Under the pieces are notes generated by a model. It made no database searches. It saw only the letters and a program-made list of their open reading frames with translations, and had not been told where the DNA came from. From Codonopsis lanceolata (Eukaryota > Streptophyta > Magnoliopsida > Asterales > Campanulaceae): DNA of 64,000 bases. The translations under genes were made by a program, and so were the position numbers. Shown in pieces: positions 22,376-33,431 of the stretch; the stretch's first letter is position 1; every line of letters begins with the position of its first letter. The stretch lies in assembly GCA_013146195.2 (NCBI GenBank), contig CM028379.1, positions 163,545,998 to 163,609,997 on the forward strand. The letters run 5' to 3'.

Positions 22376-22729
22376 CTATGGCGGATCAACTATAGCATGA
22401 TAAGCACATAACCGGTCCATGCCAAGAATCACATCAAAATCACGTATGGGTAGAACTACCAAGTCCGCATGCAAAGTGTGGTCACCCACCAAAACATCAC
22501 AAGATTTAAACACTTCAGATGCGAGCATATATTCCCCGAGCGGGGTAGACACTTCAAGCAAGTATGGCAAAGGTTGAGGCAGCACACATAAATTCTCAAC
22601 AAAGTGCGAAGCAACATAAGAATGCGAAGACCTTGGATCTATGAGAACTCGAGCCTTATGATCGAATATAGAAAGAGTACCTCCTATCACTGCCGTAGAT
22701 CCCTGAACCTCGCGATCAAGCGCAAACAC
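22376..22729 (-). pseudogene. Chromovirus: retropepsin with altered active site
   Basis: An open stretch of 117 residues matching the gypsy retropepsin-like region, ending with VILGMDRLCAYHAIVDPP. The active-site block reads VLIDPRSSHSYV, so the catalytic D-S/T-G triad is D-P-R. The Asp remains but the following two residues are changed, which should abolish cleavage of Gag-Pol. Confidence 0.85.
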
Positions 22730-22794
22730 ACGACCTTGAACCTTTGGTTTACCATCCCCATCTCTTTAGCCCCGATTGTTGGCCGGCGCTACCG

Positions 22795-22875
22795 TGATTG
22801 GCCTTAAACTTGGACAATCTTCTTCATGTGAGTTCCATCTCCACAAATGAAACACTTCCCATTCTTTCCCCGGCA
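22795..22875 (-). pseudogene. Chromovirus: Gag zinc knuckle remnant
   Basis: On the minus strand CFICGDGTHMK is preceded by HTTDRCRGKNG, so parts of two CCHC knuckles can be seen. The first lacks its leading Cys pair and the second is cut by a frameshift. Their role is RNA packaging. Confidence 0.6.
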
Positions 22876-23172
22876 CCTATCGGTTGTGTGCCCGGACCTC
22901 GGCGAGCGAACAAATCATAGCCTCATTACGAGACCCTTGTTGCCCTTGAGTGAAGAAGAAGTGTTGTTGCCACCTTGCTTCCCTGCGTGGCCTACCTTGG
23001 CCTCCACCTCTCTATCACGGTTCCCTTGGTATCCCCTTACGCTACTGAATTATTCCCGATTAGTGTTGGTAGCGTGCATTACTAGCGAATTACTCTTGAC
23101 CGGTGCTCCTCAATATCTTGCTCACCTCATAAGCTCTATCAAGCGCACTCAGATAATCGGTGAGCTTAAGTG

Positions 23173-23945
23173 CTAGAATCGCTTCCTAAATTCGGTCCTC
23201 AATCCTTTAACAAACTTATGTGTCCTTCGTGCTTGGTAGGAATCAAATACGTGCAATAACGGCTCAACTTCGGTGAACTTCGCGGAATACTCCGCCACAG
23301 TCATGCTACCTTGCTCAAGATTATAGAATTCTTTCTCCCTTTGGTTGCGAACCACATCCGGTACATATTCATTCTTAAATTCCCTTTGAAAATTAGCCCA
23401 AGTGATGGGAACTTGTTGCATCTCCCAACTTTCCTTCAACACATTCCACCAATGTTCGGCTCCCTTAAACTTAAATGTCGCTAGCGACTCTCTCTTCATC
23501 GGTACACTCCAACATAGATAGTACTTTGATCATCTCTTCCATCCACAACTCGGCCTCCCTAGGGTTCGGCTCCCAAGAAATGCACTAGGCTTCAACTTAA
23601 GGAATCTCTCTAGGAGAGTGGTGTCGATCCTCGGTCTTGGTGGTGGTACAACTTCCTCTGTCGAGGTGGTGGTGGTGCTCCCTCGGCTTGACCTCCACGG
23701 CTGCCCTGCCGAGAAAAGCCATCAACCTACGGTGTAACTACGCCATATCCGGACCCAGGATTACTGCGGCGGTACCTCAACTTCAGGTTCGGCCGGACCT
23801 CTCCTGGGCCTACCTCTACCGCGGCCATTTCCATTCCTATGATTATCCATCGAACCCCTACAAGAATTCACTCGACGTTAGAATCATCACACAAATAACC
23901 AACCCACCTAGGCCATGGAACCTATCACGGCCGGCGGCTAACTAT
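23173..23945 (-). pseudogene. Chromovirus: Gag
   Basis: 23173-23499 gives a 108-residue retrotrans_gag core: FKFKGAEHWWNVLKESW, ITWANFQREFKNEYVP and LEQGSMTVAEYSAKFTEVE. The N-terminal part lies in 23500-23945, readable only in short frames. The capsid function is inferred from the family. Frames on the opposite strand here are shadows. Confidence 0.85.
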
Positions 23946-23946
23946 A

Positions 23947-23957
23947 GCTCGATACCA
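23947..23957 (-). other. Primer binding site of the chromovirus
   Basis: The minus strand reads TGGTATCGAGC four bases from the LTR end, matching the initiator-methionine tRNA primer site with one change. It identifies the right LTR as the 5' LTR. Confidence 0.8.
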
Positions 23958-23961
23958 AGCG

Positions 23962-26784
23962 TGACGACCGACCGGACCCCAATGCGAGATCGAATCGTGC
24001 CGTCCAAATAATCAAGTTAAACACAAGCATGCGCAAGTAGATTTCTGAAATTCATGTGGCGCAACATTGCATACGAATAACAACTTCGGCTACACTTGGC
24101 GGGAAAAACAACTTAAATTAAACAAGTCATCGGCGGCGTTACGGTAGGAACCCAACAACTACTCCTACAATTAACACATGCTTATAAAACCTCAAGCGGC
24201 CACAACATGGGAGACAACAACAACAATAATACTTTAAACAAGCTTTAGCGGAAGAAACTGTGATGAACCATCAACATATAAACAGGCGCGACATATAAGT
24301 CGGCATACAAAAGATATCTAAGTATCAAATTTACTACAAACACAAAACCCAAAGCCAAGTCTAGATGACTTGCTTCCCATCGTCCTTACCAAAACAAAAG
24401 ACTAATTACTACACCCAAAAGAACAACCTCTAGCTCGCAAGCAACCAAGCGTGAGTATGGCGAGTCTAGCGTGGGACGTCTCCTCGGCTTTGATCTAAGG
24501 AAAACAAAGCAAACAAATAGGGTAAGTCGAAAGACTTAGTAAGTTACTAAAATATGCATGTTCATGTTATAGCATGACATTTATCACAATTATGGCACAT
24601 TATCATCATATGGCACTTAGCACATTGTTCACATAAGTGCGTAAAATAAATCATACGAGTAGGATATGATAGTCACGGCCGCTTCGTAGCTCTGCAATAA
24701 ACTTATACATTCTTTATCGTGCAACATCGATGCTCTGTGAATTGCATCGACTTTCATCAAGTACCACTCGATCTAGATAGCAAGCCAATGCGGCACTTAT
24801 TGATACGGCAAAGGGGCTACTTCCCCATTGCGGCCAACAATGGAGGTGTGTGTGAGGTCATAGGTGCGGCGATCCATAGCGAGCACGAATCCCATAATTC
24901 GTGAAGGCGTGCATCGTCCCACCACGACTTAATAAACAAACCAAATAATGCCGGTGGACTCAATGTGATGCACAAGTAGATATTTACTTGACTTAAACCA
25001 ATCAAGGACCGAATTCGACAAGAGCGAACTCGACCAACCAAGTAGGGTGTTAATCTCTACCATAAAACATGTCAAGGCAATTAATTGCTCAAAACCAACC
25101 TTTCATAACAACTTTGCAAACAATTAAATCAAGCTCATATTTGAGTAAACCTTAATCAAGCGGTGTCCAAACTTCGTAGGGATTGAAATTAGAGTTTAAC
25201 ATGTTCAATTCTTCCCTAGAGTCGACTCCGTTGAGTCTTTTCTCTAAATTCCCAATTTTGGGGAAATTGAAGCTATGTGCTTCATAACCCAACCTAGGTC
25301 ACTTCTAAGTTCAACAAGGATATAAATTCACCCAAAACATTTCAATGTAATTCATGTTCCTTATATAGTCCAATATGAAGGATACAACACATAACAATTT
25401 TCACACATATCACATAGGCATAATTTAGGGCATTCCCAAATAATAACACTTCCATCAACAAACATAATACAAGTTTCTAACATGTTCAAGACCTCAATTA
25501 GACATGTTGAAAGAGCAATATCAACTTTCAAAGGCAAGAAATCAACCTAGACATGCTCCTAGCAAATTCATACATTTAAAATTCAAATGGAAAGCATAGG
25601 AAGCAATTATGTGTCCTCATTGACCTCAATCACCATAAACTTTGTTTCCTTAGGGTCAATGAGAACTAAGAAGAAGAAGAGTAACTTACCTAGCTTGAGT
25701 GAAAACTCAAGAGAATCAAAATCTAAACGGTGAAGTCGTTCCTCCCGTCGCACACGTCAAGAATCCAAAGTTTGGCGGCAATCGAACGGTTGAATCTTTG
25801 TAGATCGGAGGAAGAAGATGAAGCTAGGGCTCAAAACTCAAGCCCCCAACTCACTCTCTCTCTAAAGTGTAAGAAGAAGATGAATAAATGAGAGATTTAC
25901 TGAAAATTTGCCAAGGCTTGGGTATTTATACTTCCCAAATGAGAAGGGTACAAGAGGCATTTCTCAAGTGCAATTAGTAGAGATTAGGGAGTTAACAAAC
26001 ACTAATCCAACCTAGATTAACTTCCAATTAGTGTTAGGACATGATTAGGACTAAGTATGGGTGGTTAGGAAGGGTTTAGAGGGGGTTTAATGAGGGTAGG
26101 ATAGGCATTTCACGTCAAAACTCAAAACAGGGGAAAATCCGTAATTGCACACATTTATGTTGAGGCGGGCGCCTCATTTCTTGCCAGGCGGGCGCCTCAT
26201 TTCTTGAGGCTATCTCCCAGCTCATTTTGTAATTGCTCCTGCATTTGAGGCGGGCGCCTCACAAGGTGCAGGCGGGCGCCTCGGCTTCTGAACCTCCAAA
26301 ACTTGGTCTAAACTTGTCCTAAATGATCCCAAACTTATGGCCAATCATTCTAAGGTCTAACCCTACTCAAAACGAGTCGGAAACGCACCCGAACAACAAC
26401 CAGAACAAGGTAGAACAAGGCTCGAATCACGCTACGAATGATCAACGAACCAAACTCCAATCAAACTAGGATGACTTGGGCATGGAAAAGACTTGTTTCA
26501 ACATGGTTAAGACCTGAATATGAAGCCAAGAACTCAACGAACACTTCGCACGACGAAATAGAAGGCAAATACGAGCAACGAGGGGAATCGCTAAGGCCAA
26601 AATCAAAACGATCGAACCGGCGATTCAACAAACAAGCCTACGCGATTCTAAACATGTTAAGAACTTCAAGAATGACGTAAGAATGATTCTAAAACATTTA
26701 TAAACTAGGTAAACATGCTCACAATCAACAAGAAAAACAAGAAGACAAGCATACAATGCACATGCAAGAATATGGGGCGTTACA
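23962..26784 (-). repeat. Chromovirus 5' LTR (right copy)
   Basis: 2823 bp, colinear with the left copy over its whole length, with scattered substitutions and many one- or two-base indels. It contains the same four palindromes at 26162-26282 and the same TATA box. Ends are TGACGACC and GGGGCGTTACA on the plus strand. Confidence 0.93.
26162..26282. promoter_or_regulatory. Four GAGGCGGGCGCCTC palindromes, right LTR
   Basis: Copies at 26162-26175, 26186-26198, 26247-26260 and 26270-26282. All four are intact, matching the left LTR, while a 6-base difference and other changes occur in the spacers. Confidence 0.9.
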
Positions 26785-27952
26785 ATAGTATTGGAAGTAA
26801 GGATCGAACCCACAGAGACAAGTAATCACGAACAGTGCAATTTATTGATAGCAAATAATTAATCTAAAGGGGGTTTTTATAATTATTTCTATTCTAAACT
26901 ACAATTTATATTTAGATGTTTAACTAATCGGCAGTAATTACAGAGATATGAATCTTATGGTGTGTGGCAATCTAGGATTAAGGTTTCACTTGTATCTCCT
27001 TTATGTTCAATTCATAATAATTATCATTCAATGTCTTGGGTTCGTTCACTAAAGATAGATATAGTCTGTTGAACAATTGGTTCAGCCTCCATCCCCGCAA
27101 AATTCATCCATTCTATATCCTAAGAACAAAAGATGTAATCTAGCTGTCACCTAGATTTATGATCTATCTGTCACCTAGATCATGTATGAACCTGGTCCTA
27201 ACTTATCACTCTCATGCATCGATAGGTCCAATTTATTGTGATGGTGAGCCAGTGCACGACATATGCACATTGGTCATGCAGTTATCCGCACCTCTAGGAC
27301 TTTATTCTTTGCGATTACATTCATTTGTTCAAAGCAAAATAATATAGGGATTGATAAACAACACAATCAACAAAGCATTGAATGAACATATATACGAATC
27401 AAAACATAAATTTGATACAAGTTACCTCCCACCTCCTAGATTATGGATGATTTAGTTCATCATAGACAATGAACAACACTTGAAGATGATCGGATACATG
27501 GTTTGATCTTCAATACTTGAAATTACACAAACTAATTATGTTATACAATCTAAAAACTACCTAAAATCTACCTAAGACTGCTTCCAGCCGATTTTCTCTG
27601 TGTTAGGCTTGGCATCTGACTTCTATATATACTCGGGAGTTGTAATCTAATCGAACCACTGTGTGAAAATCCGAATTTGACGCATTCTGACCACCTTGCG
27701 TTCGCAAGGTCTCCAGTGTGTTTGGCCTTTGGAAAGCTTGACTTTGCTCGTACTGCCCACCTTGCGATCGCAAGGTCTGATGTACCTTGCGTCCGCAAGG
27801 TTTTCAGAATCAACAGTCTTCACTTTTTCTTCATTTTTACTCTTTGGCCCTTCTTGAAATTTGCACTTAAAACCCTGGAGTTTGGTATATTTTCACTAAC
27901 CCTGAAACTTACAAAACTCACCGAAAACATATATTAGTAGCCAAAAAGCCTT
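26785..27952 (-). repeat. Partial LTR of another element, cut by the assembly gap
   Basis: On the minus strand the left end is a stretch with CTGTGGGTTCGATCC, a word typical of the 3' end of some plant LTRs just before the primer site. A TATA-like GTATATATAG lies near 27624-27633 and three palindromes at 27693-27801. No coding frame is visible. The upstream end runs into the gap at 27953. A similar word (GTCGAATCCACAGGGAAC, plus strand) occurs at 52447-52464. Confidence 0.5.
27693..27801. promoter_or_regulatory. Three ACCTTGCGNNCGCAAGGT palindromes
   Basis: 18-bp sites at 27693-27710 (centre TT), 27759-27776 (centre AT, a perfect palindrome) and 27784-27801 (centre TC). The arms are identical in all three and only the centre dinucleotide differs. 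On the minus strand they lie about 60-170 bases upstream of a TATA-like sequence. Confidence 0.92.
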
Positions 27953-28052
27953 NNNNNNNNNNNNNNNNNNNNNNNNNNNNNNNNNNNNNNNNNNNNNNNN
28001 NNNNNNNNNNNNNNNNNNNNNNNNNNNNNNNNNNNNNNNNNNNNNNNNNNNN
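27953..28052. other. Assembly gap (100 N)
   Basis: Exactly 100 undefined bases. The fixed length suggests a placeholder of unknown true size. It removes the join between the LTR fragment on the left and the 5' end of copia 2. Confidence 0.99.
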
Positions 28053-28103
28053 CTGCTCAGCTTTGCTTAACATATTACCAATTACAACCCGACCAGAATT
28101 TTA

Positions 28104-28990
28104 TCTAATCACTTCGTGCAGCAATGACTACTAAAAGCAAAGGAAAGCTGTTGTTGTAGTCGAACGTACTGCTGTTGCAACTCCCGCTTACCGCCTGGCC
28201 AGGTTCATGCTCACCATGGCGACCAATTCAACACGGAATTGAATTCAAGAGATGGCAACAAGAATGCTCTTTACTTGACCACCCTTGAATGTCCAAATGT
28301 TTGAAAGAATGCCTCGTCCTAGACCCTAACGAGACTCGACAGACCACGTTGTTGCCACCGAGTCGTGGAAGCACTCGTTTCTTATGTCGCAATTACATTC
28401 TAAATGGACTTGATAATTCCTTGTATAAAATTTATAGTCCATTTAAGAGTGCTAAGGAACTGTGGGAGTAGAGAAAAGTACAAAAACGAGGACGCCGCCA
28501 TAAGAAATTTGTGGTTGCTCGTTTTCTTGATTTTTCCATGGTCGATACTAAGCATATTGTCTCTCAAGTTCAACAGCCTTCGTGTATTGTTGCATGAGTT
28601 GGAAGCCGAGGTATGCAACTCCCCAGCCTCTGTGTTGCCGCGTAATCAGAAGCTCCCTCCTGCTGGAAGGACTTCAAAAACTACCTAGCACAATAAAAGA
28701 TATGTCTCTCGAAGACTTGATCCTAAGGCTACAGATTGAACAAGACAACAAAGTGGTGGATAAAAGGAACAACCGCATGTGGACGGGCCAACGCTGCTGA
28801 GCAAGACCAAGGGCAACAAGCTAAGCACGCCGTTAAAATTCCAAGAAGCACAAGCGCCGAAGAGCCCAAACAAGACAAGAACTACAAGTTCAAAGAAAGT
28901 GTTTGAATCGGCGACAAGGTCACAAAGCCGCCGAATGCGGGAAGAAGCGGTCAAGCGTGAAGCAAACATGGTTGATGAAGAGATCAACAT
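28104..28990 (+). pseudogene. Copia 2: Gag remains
   Basis: Short frames in sequence (start MTTKSK near 28123, then 28289-28471, 28404-28688, 28582-28800, 28779-29000) carry fragments resembling the copia Gag N-terminal half, including SAKELWE and LPPAGRTSKT...SLEDLILRLQIEQDNK, then a basic linker. The zinc knuckle is not recognisable. Role and family are inferred from position before the protease as well as the weak matches. Confidence 0.6.
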
Positions 28991-29330
28991 GATATGTGTC
29001 GCCCGAGACAAACATGGCTGGTACCTGCCGCAGTGGTTCGTGGACACCGGCCGACGCTGCCATATCTGCGGCGATGCCAAGATGTTCTCATCCTACAACA
29101 AGGTGATGTCCGGGAGAAGCTTTTCATGGGCAATTCATCTCTTCGGAGTGGAAGGCAAAGGCCAAGTGAACCTCGAAATGACAGTGGGCGGGAACCAATG
29201 TCCTTCATGTCTCCGACATTCGCAAAAATTTGATCTCCTGTTTCTTTTGTTAAACATGGGTTTAAGTTGGCTTTTTGAGCCAAGTTTATCCTAAGTAAGA
29301 GTGGGGTTTTTATTGGTAAAGGTTACCTCG
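28991..29330 (+). pseudogene. Copia 2: protease remains
   Basis: The frame covering 29000-29294 reads QWFVDTGRRCHICGDAKMFSSYNKV, the copia protease block with D-T-G in place of the more common D-S-G; both are found in aspartic proteases. It then drifts out of frame near 29210, and the following GAG-pre-integrase segment is readable only across frames. Confidence 0.7.
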
Positions 29331-29589
29331 ATGAGGGCCTTTTTAGTGTAATGTAATGACTGGTTAACACCGCATACAAAGTTGATAATAAAAGTGCTAC
29401 AAAGACCATCTTCTTCTTACTTGCTTGAGCATTTTCATTTGGCATTATCGACAGGTCATGTTAACTATGACTCTATGAGACGATTAATGAAAATGGAATT
29501 AATTCCTCCAAGTCGCATTAATAAAAATAACAAATGCCATACTTTGCGTTGAAGATAAGCAAACAAGAACGTCGTTTAAGACAATCGAA

Positions 29590-30120
29590 CGTGACACAGC
29601 ACCATTAGATTTGGTTCATAGTGATCTATGTGACTTAAAATCCATAGAATCTTATGGCGGAAACAAATACTTCATCACCTTTATTGATGATTGTACCCGG
29701 TTTTGTCATCTCTATAACTTAAAAGTAAAGTTGAAGCCTTCAAGCTTTTAAACTTTACAAAAACGAAGTCGAGAATCAACTTTCAAAGAAGATAAAATTT
29801 TAAGTCCGATCGAGGAGGCGAATATGTTTTTCCCTTCAAAGACTTCTGTGCCGACCACACAGATTATTCACAAAGTTGCACCCCCATATAGCCCACAATC
29901 CAATGGGATTGCCGAAAGAAAAATCGAACCTTAAAGGAAATGATGAACGCATTATTGCTTCAATCCGTCTGGTCACCCGATGAAATGGGGGGAGGCGGTA
30001 GCTCACCGCCAATTACTTGTTAAACAAGCTTCCCCCAAGAAATTGGACAAAACGCCTCTATGAATTATGGCATGGTCGAAAACCATCCTACAAATATCTC
30101 AAAAAGGGGTGCCTAGCTAA
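29590..30120 (+). pseudogene. Copia 2: integrase core remains
   Basis: Frames on the plus strand give APLDLVHSDLCDLKSIESYG and KYFITFIDDCTRFCHLY (first catalytic Asp region), and PQSNGIAERK (Glu region) near 29900, with frameshifts between. Typical copia integrase order. Nonfunctional. Confidence 0.75.
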
Positions 30121-30589
30121 AGTAGCTCGTCCCACCACCTAAAAAGGTTAAAATCGGTTCCAAAACCGTGATTGTACTTTTATTGGTTATGCAACCCATA
30201 GCGCCTAGCGCCTCTCGGTTCTTAGTCCATAAATCTGATAATCCCGAAATCGAGGTGAATACCGTTATGGGAATCTCAAGAAATGCCACGCTTTTGAAGC
30301 TATCTTTCCTCTAAAAGTTGATACTTCAAGAAAACGCCATTTCCTTGGTCAATTGACGAACAAGATAACACCTCACAAACAATAGTCCCTATGGCCATTG
30401 ATCAAGGTATTCATCAAGATGAAGACATTGATGAACCTCGTCGAAACAAGGGCTCGCCGCACGAGTAAGATCTTTGGACTGACTTTCATGACCACGCTTT
30501 CGTGGATAATGAACCACGACGCTCAAGCGAAGCAATGTCTACTCCCGAGGCTCCACAATGGAAGGAAGCCGTCAACGCTAAATGTCTTC

Positions 30590-31378
30590 CATTATGCAAA
30601 ACCACACATGGGAGCTCGCTTCGACCTTCCCAAAGGTTACAAACCCCTAGGGTGTAAATGGGTCTTCAAACGAAAATTGAAACCCGATGGGTCCATTGAT
30701 AAATACAAGGCCCGAATAGTCGCCAAGGGTTTTAATCAAAAGGAAGGTGTTGATTATTTTGACACCTATGCTCCAAGCATCTAATTACTTCAATTCGCCT
30801 ACTAATTGCCTCATAAGCACTACACGGTCTCGAGATACATCAAGTGGATGTCAAGACCGCTTCCTCAACGGTGAACTTGAAGAAGAAATTTATATGAAAC
30901 AGCCAGAAGGCTTTATTGCTCCAGGCAATGAAACTAAGGTCTGTCGACTAGTCAAATCTTTATACGGTCTAAAGCAAGCACCAAAACAATGGCATAAACG
31001 TTTTGATGACGTTATACTTGCTAATGGCTTCAAGACTAATGAATGTGACAAGTGTGTATACGCTAAGAATACACAACAAGGTTACGCCATTATCTGCTCA
31101 GACGTTGATGACATGTTAATTATTGGTAGCAATAATAACATAATCAAAGACACCAAAAAGATGTTGGCCAGCAGATTTGACATGAAAGATTTAGGGTTAG
31201 CTGATGTCATCCTAGGTATTAAAATATCTAGAACATCAGAGGAGATTGTTTTATCACAATCTCATTATATTGAGAAACTGCTAGAGAAATTTAGGAATGG
31301 TGATACAAGCATTGCTAAGACTCCAATCGACCCTAACTTTCATCTCAAAAAGAACCTACACGAGTGTATCTCAAATTG
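30590..31378 (+). pseudogene. Copia 2: reverse transcriptase, active-site Tyr replaced
   Basis: 30398-30784 ends with LGCKWVFKRKLKPDGSIDKY and ARIVAKGFNQKEGVDYFDTYAP. After a frameshift, 30747-31379 carries FLNGELEEEIYMKQPEGFI, LYGLKQAPKQWHKRFD and the catalytic region. The box that is usually YVDD reads DVDD (SDVDDMLIIGSN), keeping both Asp but losing the Tyr next to them. A stop follows at 31379. Confidence 0.87.
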
Positions 31379-32050
31379 AATACTCTCGAATCATTGGAAG
31401 TCTTATGTATCTTACAACCGCACGCGCCACGACCTCGCGCAAGCAGTTACCGATTGAGCCGGTTTACAAGTAATCCCGACCTCGATCAATGGAAAGCCAT
31501 TGTAAGGAGACTCTTAGATATCTTCGATACACTAAGGACTACGGGTTGCATTACTCCAAGTATCCGGCAGTTATTGAAGGATACAATGACGCTAACTGGA
31601 TTTCTGATACTAACGACTCCAAGTCAACAAGTGGATTTGTATTCACTCTTGGTGGCGATGCCATTGCATGGAAATCTTTCAAACAGACTTGCAATGCAAG
31701 GTCTACTATGGAATCAGAATTTATCGCCTTAGATAAAGCAACTGAGGAAGCTGAATGGTTGCGTAACTTCCTTGAAAATATTCCAAAGATGGCCAGCTGG
31801 CCGACCGACCATATGCATCCATTGCGACGGTCAAGCCGCAATTGGAAGGGCACAAAATAACATGTATAATGGTAAGTCCGCCATATAAGGCTTACGACAC
31901 AATACCGTTAAGCAACTACTCTCAAATGGTGTGATCACCATCGATTATATTCGATCTAAGGACAACCTAGCGGATCCATTAACTAAAGGATTGTCCAGAG
32001 AGTTAGTATGCAGTTCATCGAAGGAAATGGGCCTCAAGCCTATGAAATAA
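31379..32050 (+). pseudogene. Copia 2: RNase H domain and end of Pol
   Basis: 31489-31860 reads YPAVIEGYNDANWISDTNDSKSTSGFVF and ARSTMESEFIALDKATEEAEW, the RNase H first Asp and Glu blocks. The last part (DYIRSKDNLADPLTKGL, near 31940-31995) lies in another frame and gives the natural end of Pol. Frameshifts near 31380-31490 and 31855. Confidence 0.82.
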
Positions 32051-32617
32051 AGAGAACCTTTAGCGGAAAACCCCACCTAGTTGATTGGCAACCCCATGGT
32101 CTAGGTTCAAAGGGACAACCAAACTAATTGATCTCACTGTTAACACTAACGGACTCACACTCCTACTCATTCCTATGGTGAAAACACTAGTGTTACCTGT
32201 CACGGTTTAGGATAAACACTGCTTTTAATGATTCTTATGACTTGATTTGATCAAGCGGGTTGATGTGATACACCCTTTATAAGAAATCACCTATGTGAAT
32301 GTAAGACTGGCTGATCTTATGGAAATTTTGAGGCGAAATTTTCTAACAACATTCACAGAACCAGGAAACATTCAGGGCCAAAATGAACACAAACGTAGAA
32401 TCAAACATTGTTTGAGGGTAGCTATGTGAATACTATTGTCTTGGTTGACATCAAACACCAATCAGTTCAAGACACACCAGTCACTGATTAGTAAGTCTTC
32501 CCGATAGTAACTCATAAGGAAAGGTTCAAAGCCAAAAGCCACCTCTTCCACTCTAGCTACTCTCAGTTGTATCTCTGTAAATATCAATATGTCATCAACT
32601 TACATGATATCTTATTC

Positions 32618-32629
32618 AATGTGGGGGAT
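32618..32629 (+). other. Polypurine tract of copia 2
   Basis: AATGTGGGGGAT sits directly before TGTTGGAAAC, a classic copia polypurine tract to LTR junction. Confidence 0.85.
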
Positions 32630-33371
32630 TGTTGGAAACTTGGTTTCCAATAGCTTGAATAAAGCTAAGTCATGTAAGTGTATAACGGGGAATCCCACAT
32701 TGGGAACAAAATGAAACAAGCTCTACCTTATAAGATAGAGCTTTGAGGCTTTGCTTTCAAGCCCTTGGGCCACTACACTTTTGTGTAGGAGGGAAGACCT
32801 ACCTAGGTGTAGGTCCAAACACACGCACTGGCTGGCTTGCTTGCTTGCTTGCCTGCCTGAACCTATCTTTTTGCTACAGGTTCATTTGGCGTGTGACCCT
32901 TTCAAAGATGAACCTTTGCAGTTCGTTCAACCGCCAGAGAGCAGTTAATCGCTTATGTCTGCTCGAAAGGTTGTGTCTCTTTCGCACAAATAATCGCCAC
33001 GGTTGTGTCTGCTTTCGCATACCAACCGCCTTCAACCGCTCCCAACCGTCATCCCCAACTGTCATTTAAATACTGCTTCAAACCCAGTTTTCAGTAATGG
33101 AAAATTCTGCTCTTTTCTATACTCTCCCTTCTGCCCTACAGAGATTACATCAACGGTTTGCATTCGTTGGTGATTGAGCTTTGAAGATCTGCCAACATTC
33201 AATCACGTAAGATCAATATCTTGGGAGACTCACTGGATTCACACCATACAGATCTAATCACGGTTTCCAGTTTTTGTCTTAAGGACAGAGATCCGATCTC
33301 ATTGATCTTAATACAAAAACGATACTGATACTTTCTGCAGGAAATTTACACTACCGGGCTTATAACACACA
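32630..33371 (+). repeat. 3' LTR of copia 2
   Basis: Starts TGTTGGAAACTTGG at 32630. The likely end is in CTTATAACACACA near 33367-33371, where several CA ends are possible. Contains GGGAATCCCACATTGGGAA near its start, a word shared with the solo LTR downstream at 33641-33656, so the two are distantly related. The matching 5' LTR is absent from the window, so the target duplication is not testable. Confidence 0.75.
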
Positions 33372-33431
33372 AAATATTTAGTTAGTCCAGAATCAATGCT
33401 TTCATAACTTTTATTATCGCAAAGAAGTAAT

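Larger units (their letters stand above)
16488..26784 (-). mobile_element. Ty3/gypsy chromovirus, full length but coding-dead
   Basis: A 10.3-kb element with two LTRs in direct orientation (16488-19316 and 23962-26784). Domain order on the minus strand is Gag, protease, reverse transcriptase, RNase H, integrase, GPY/F-like region and chromodomain, which is the gypsy order and marks a chromovirus, probably the Tekay/Del group because of the very long LTRs. The primer site and polypurine tract are both in place. All domains are broken by small indels. The five bases outside the LTRs (GATTG left, ATAGT right) do not match, so the usual target duplication is missing. Confidence 0.9.
28053..33371 (+). 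mobile_element. Ty1/copia retrotransposon 2 (decayed, 5' LTR lost at gap)
   Basis: Plus-strand Gag, protease, integrase, reverse transcriptase and RNase H remains, followed by a polypurine tract and one LTR. The 5' LTR and primer site fall in or before the gap. Many frameshifts are present. It is a different copia family from copia 1, judged by its RNase H and LTR sequence. Confidence 0.85.

Noticed and set aside
22847..24011. Plus-strand frames of 109 and 124 residues
   Set aside because: Shadows of the minus-strand Gag of the chromovirus, with no domain of their own.
26806..26826. GGATCGAACCC word as a tRNA or SINE B-box
   Set aside because: No cloverleaf or A-box at the right spacing; the word fits the end of a plant LTR better.
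32743..33069. 108-residue frame in the copia 2 LTR
   Set aside because: Lies wholly inside the LTR, where no coding is expected, and has no domain.
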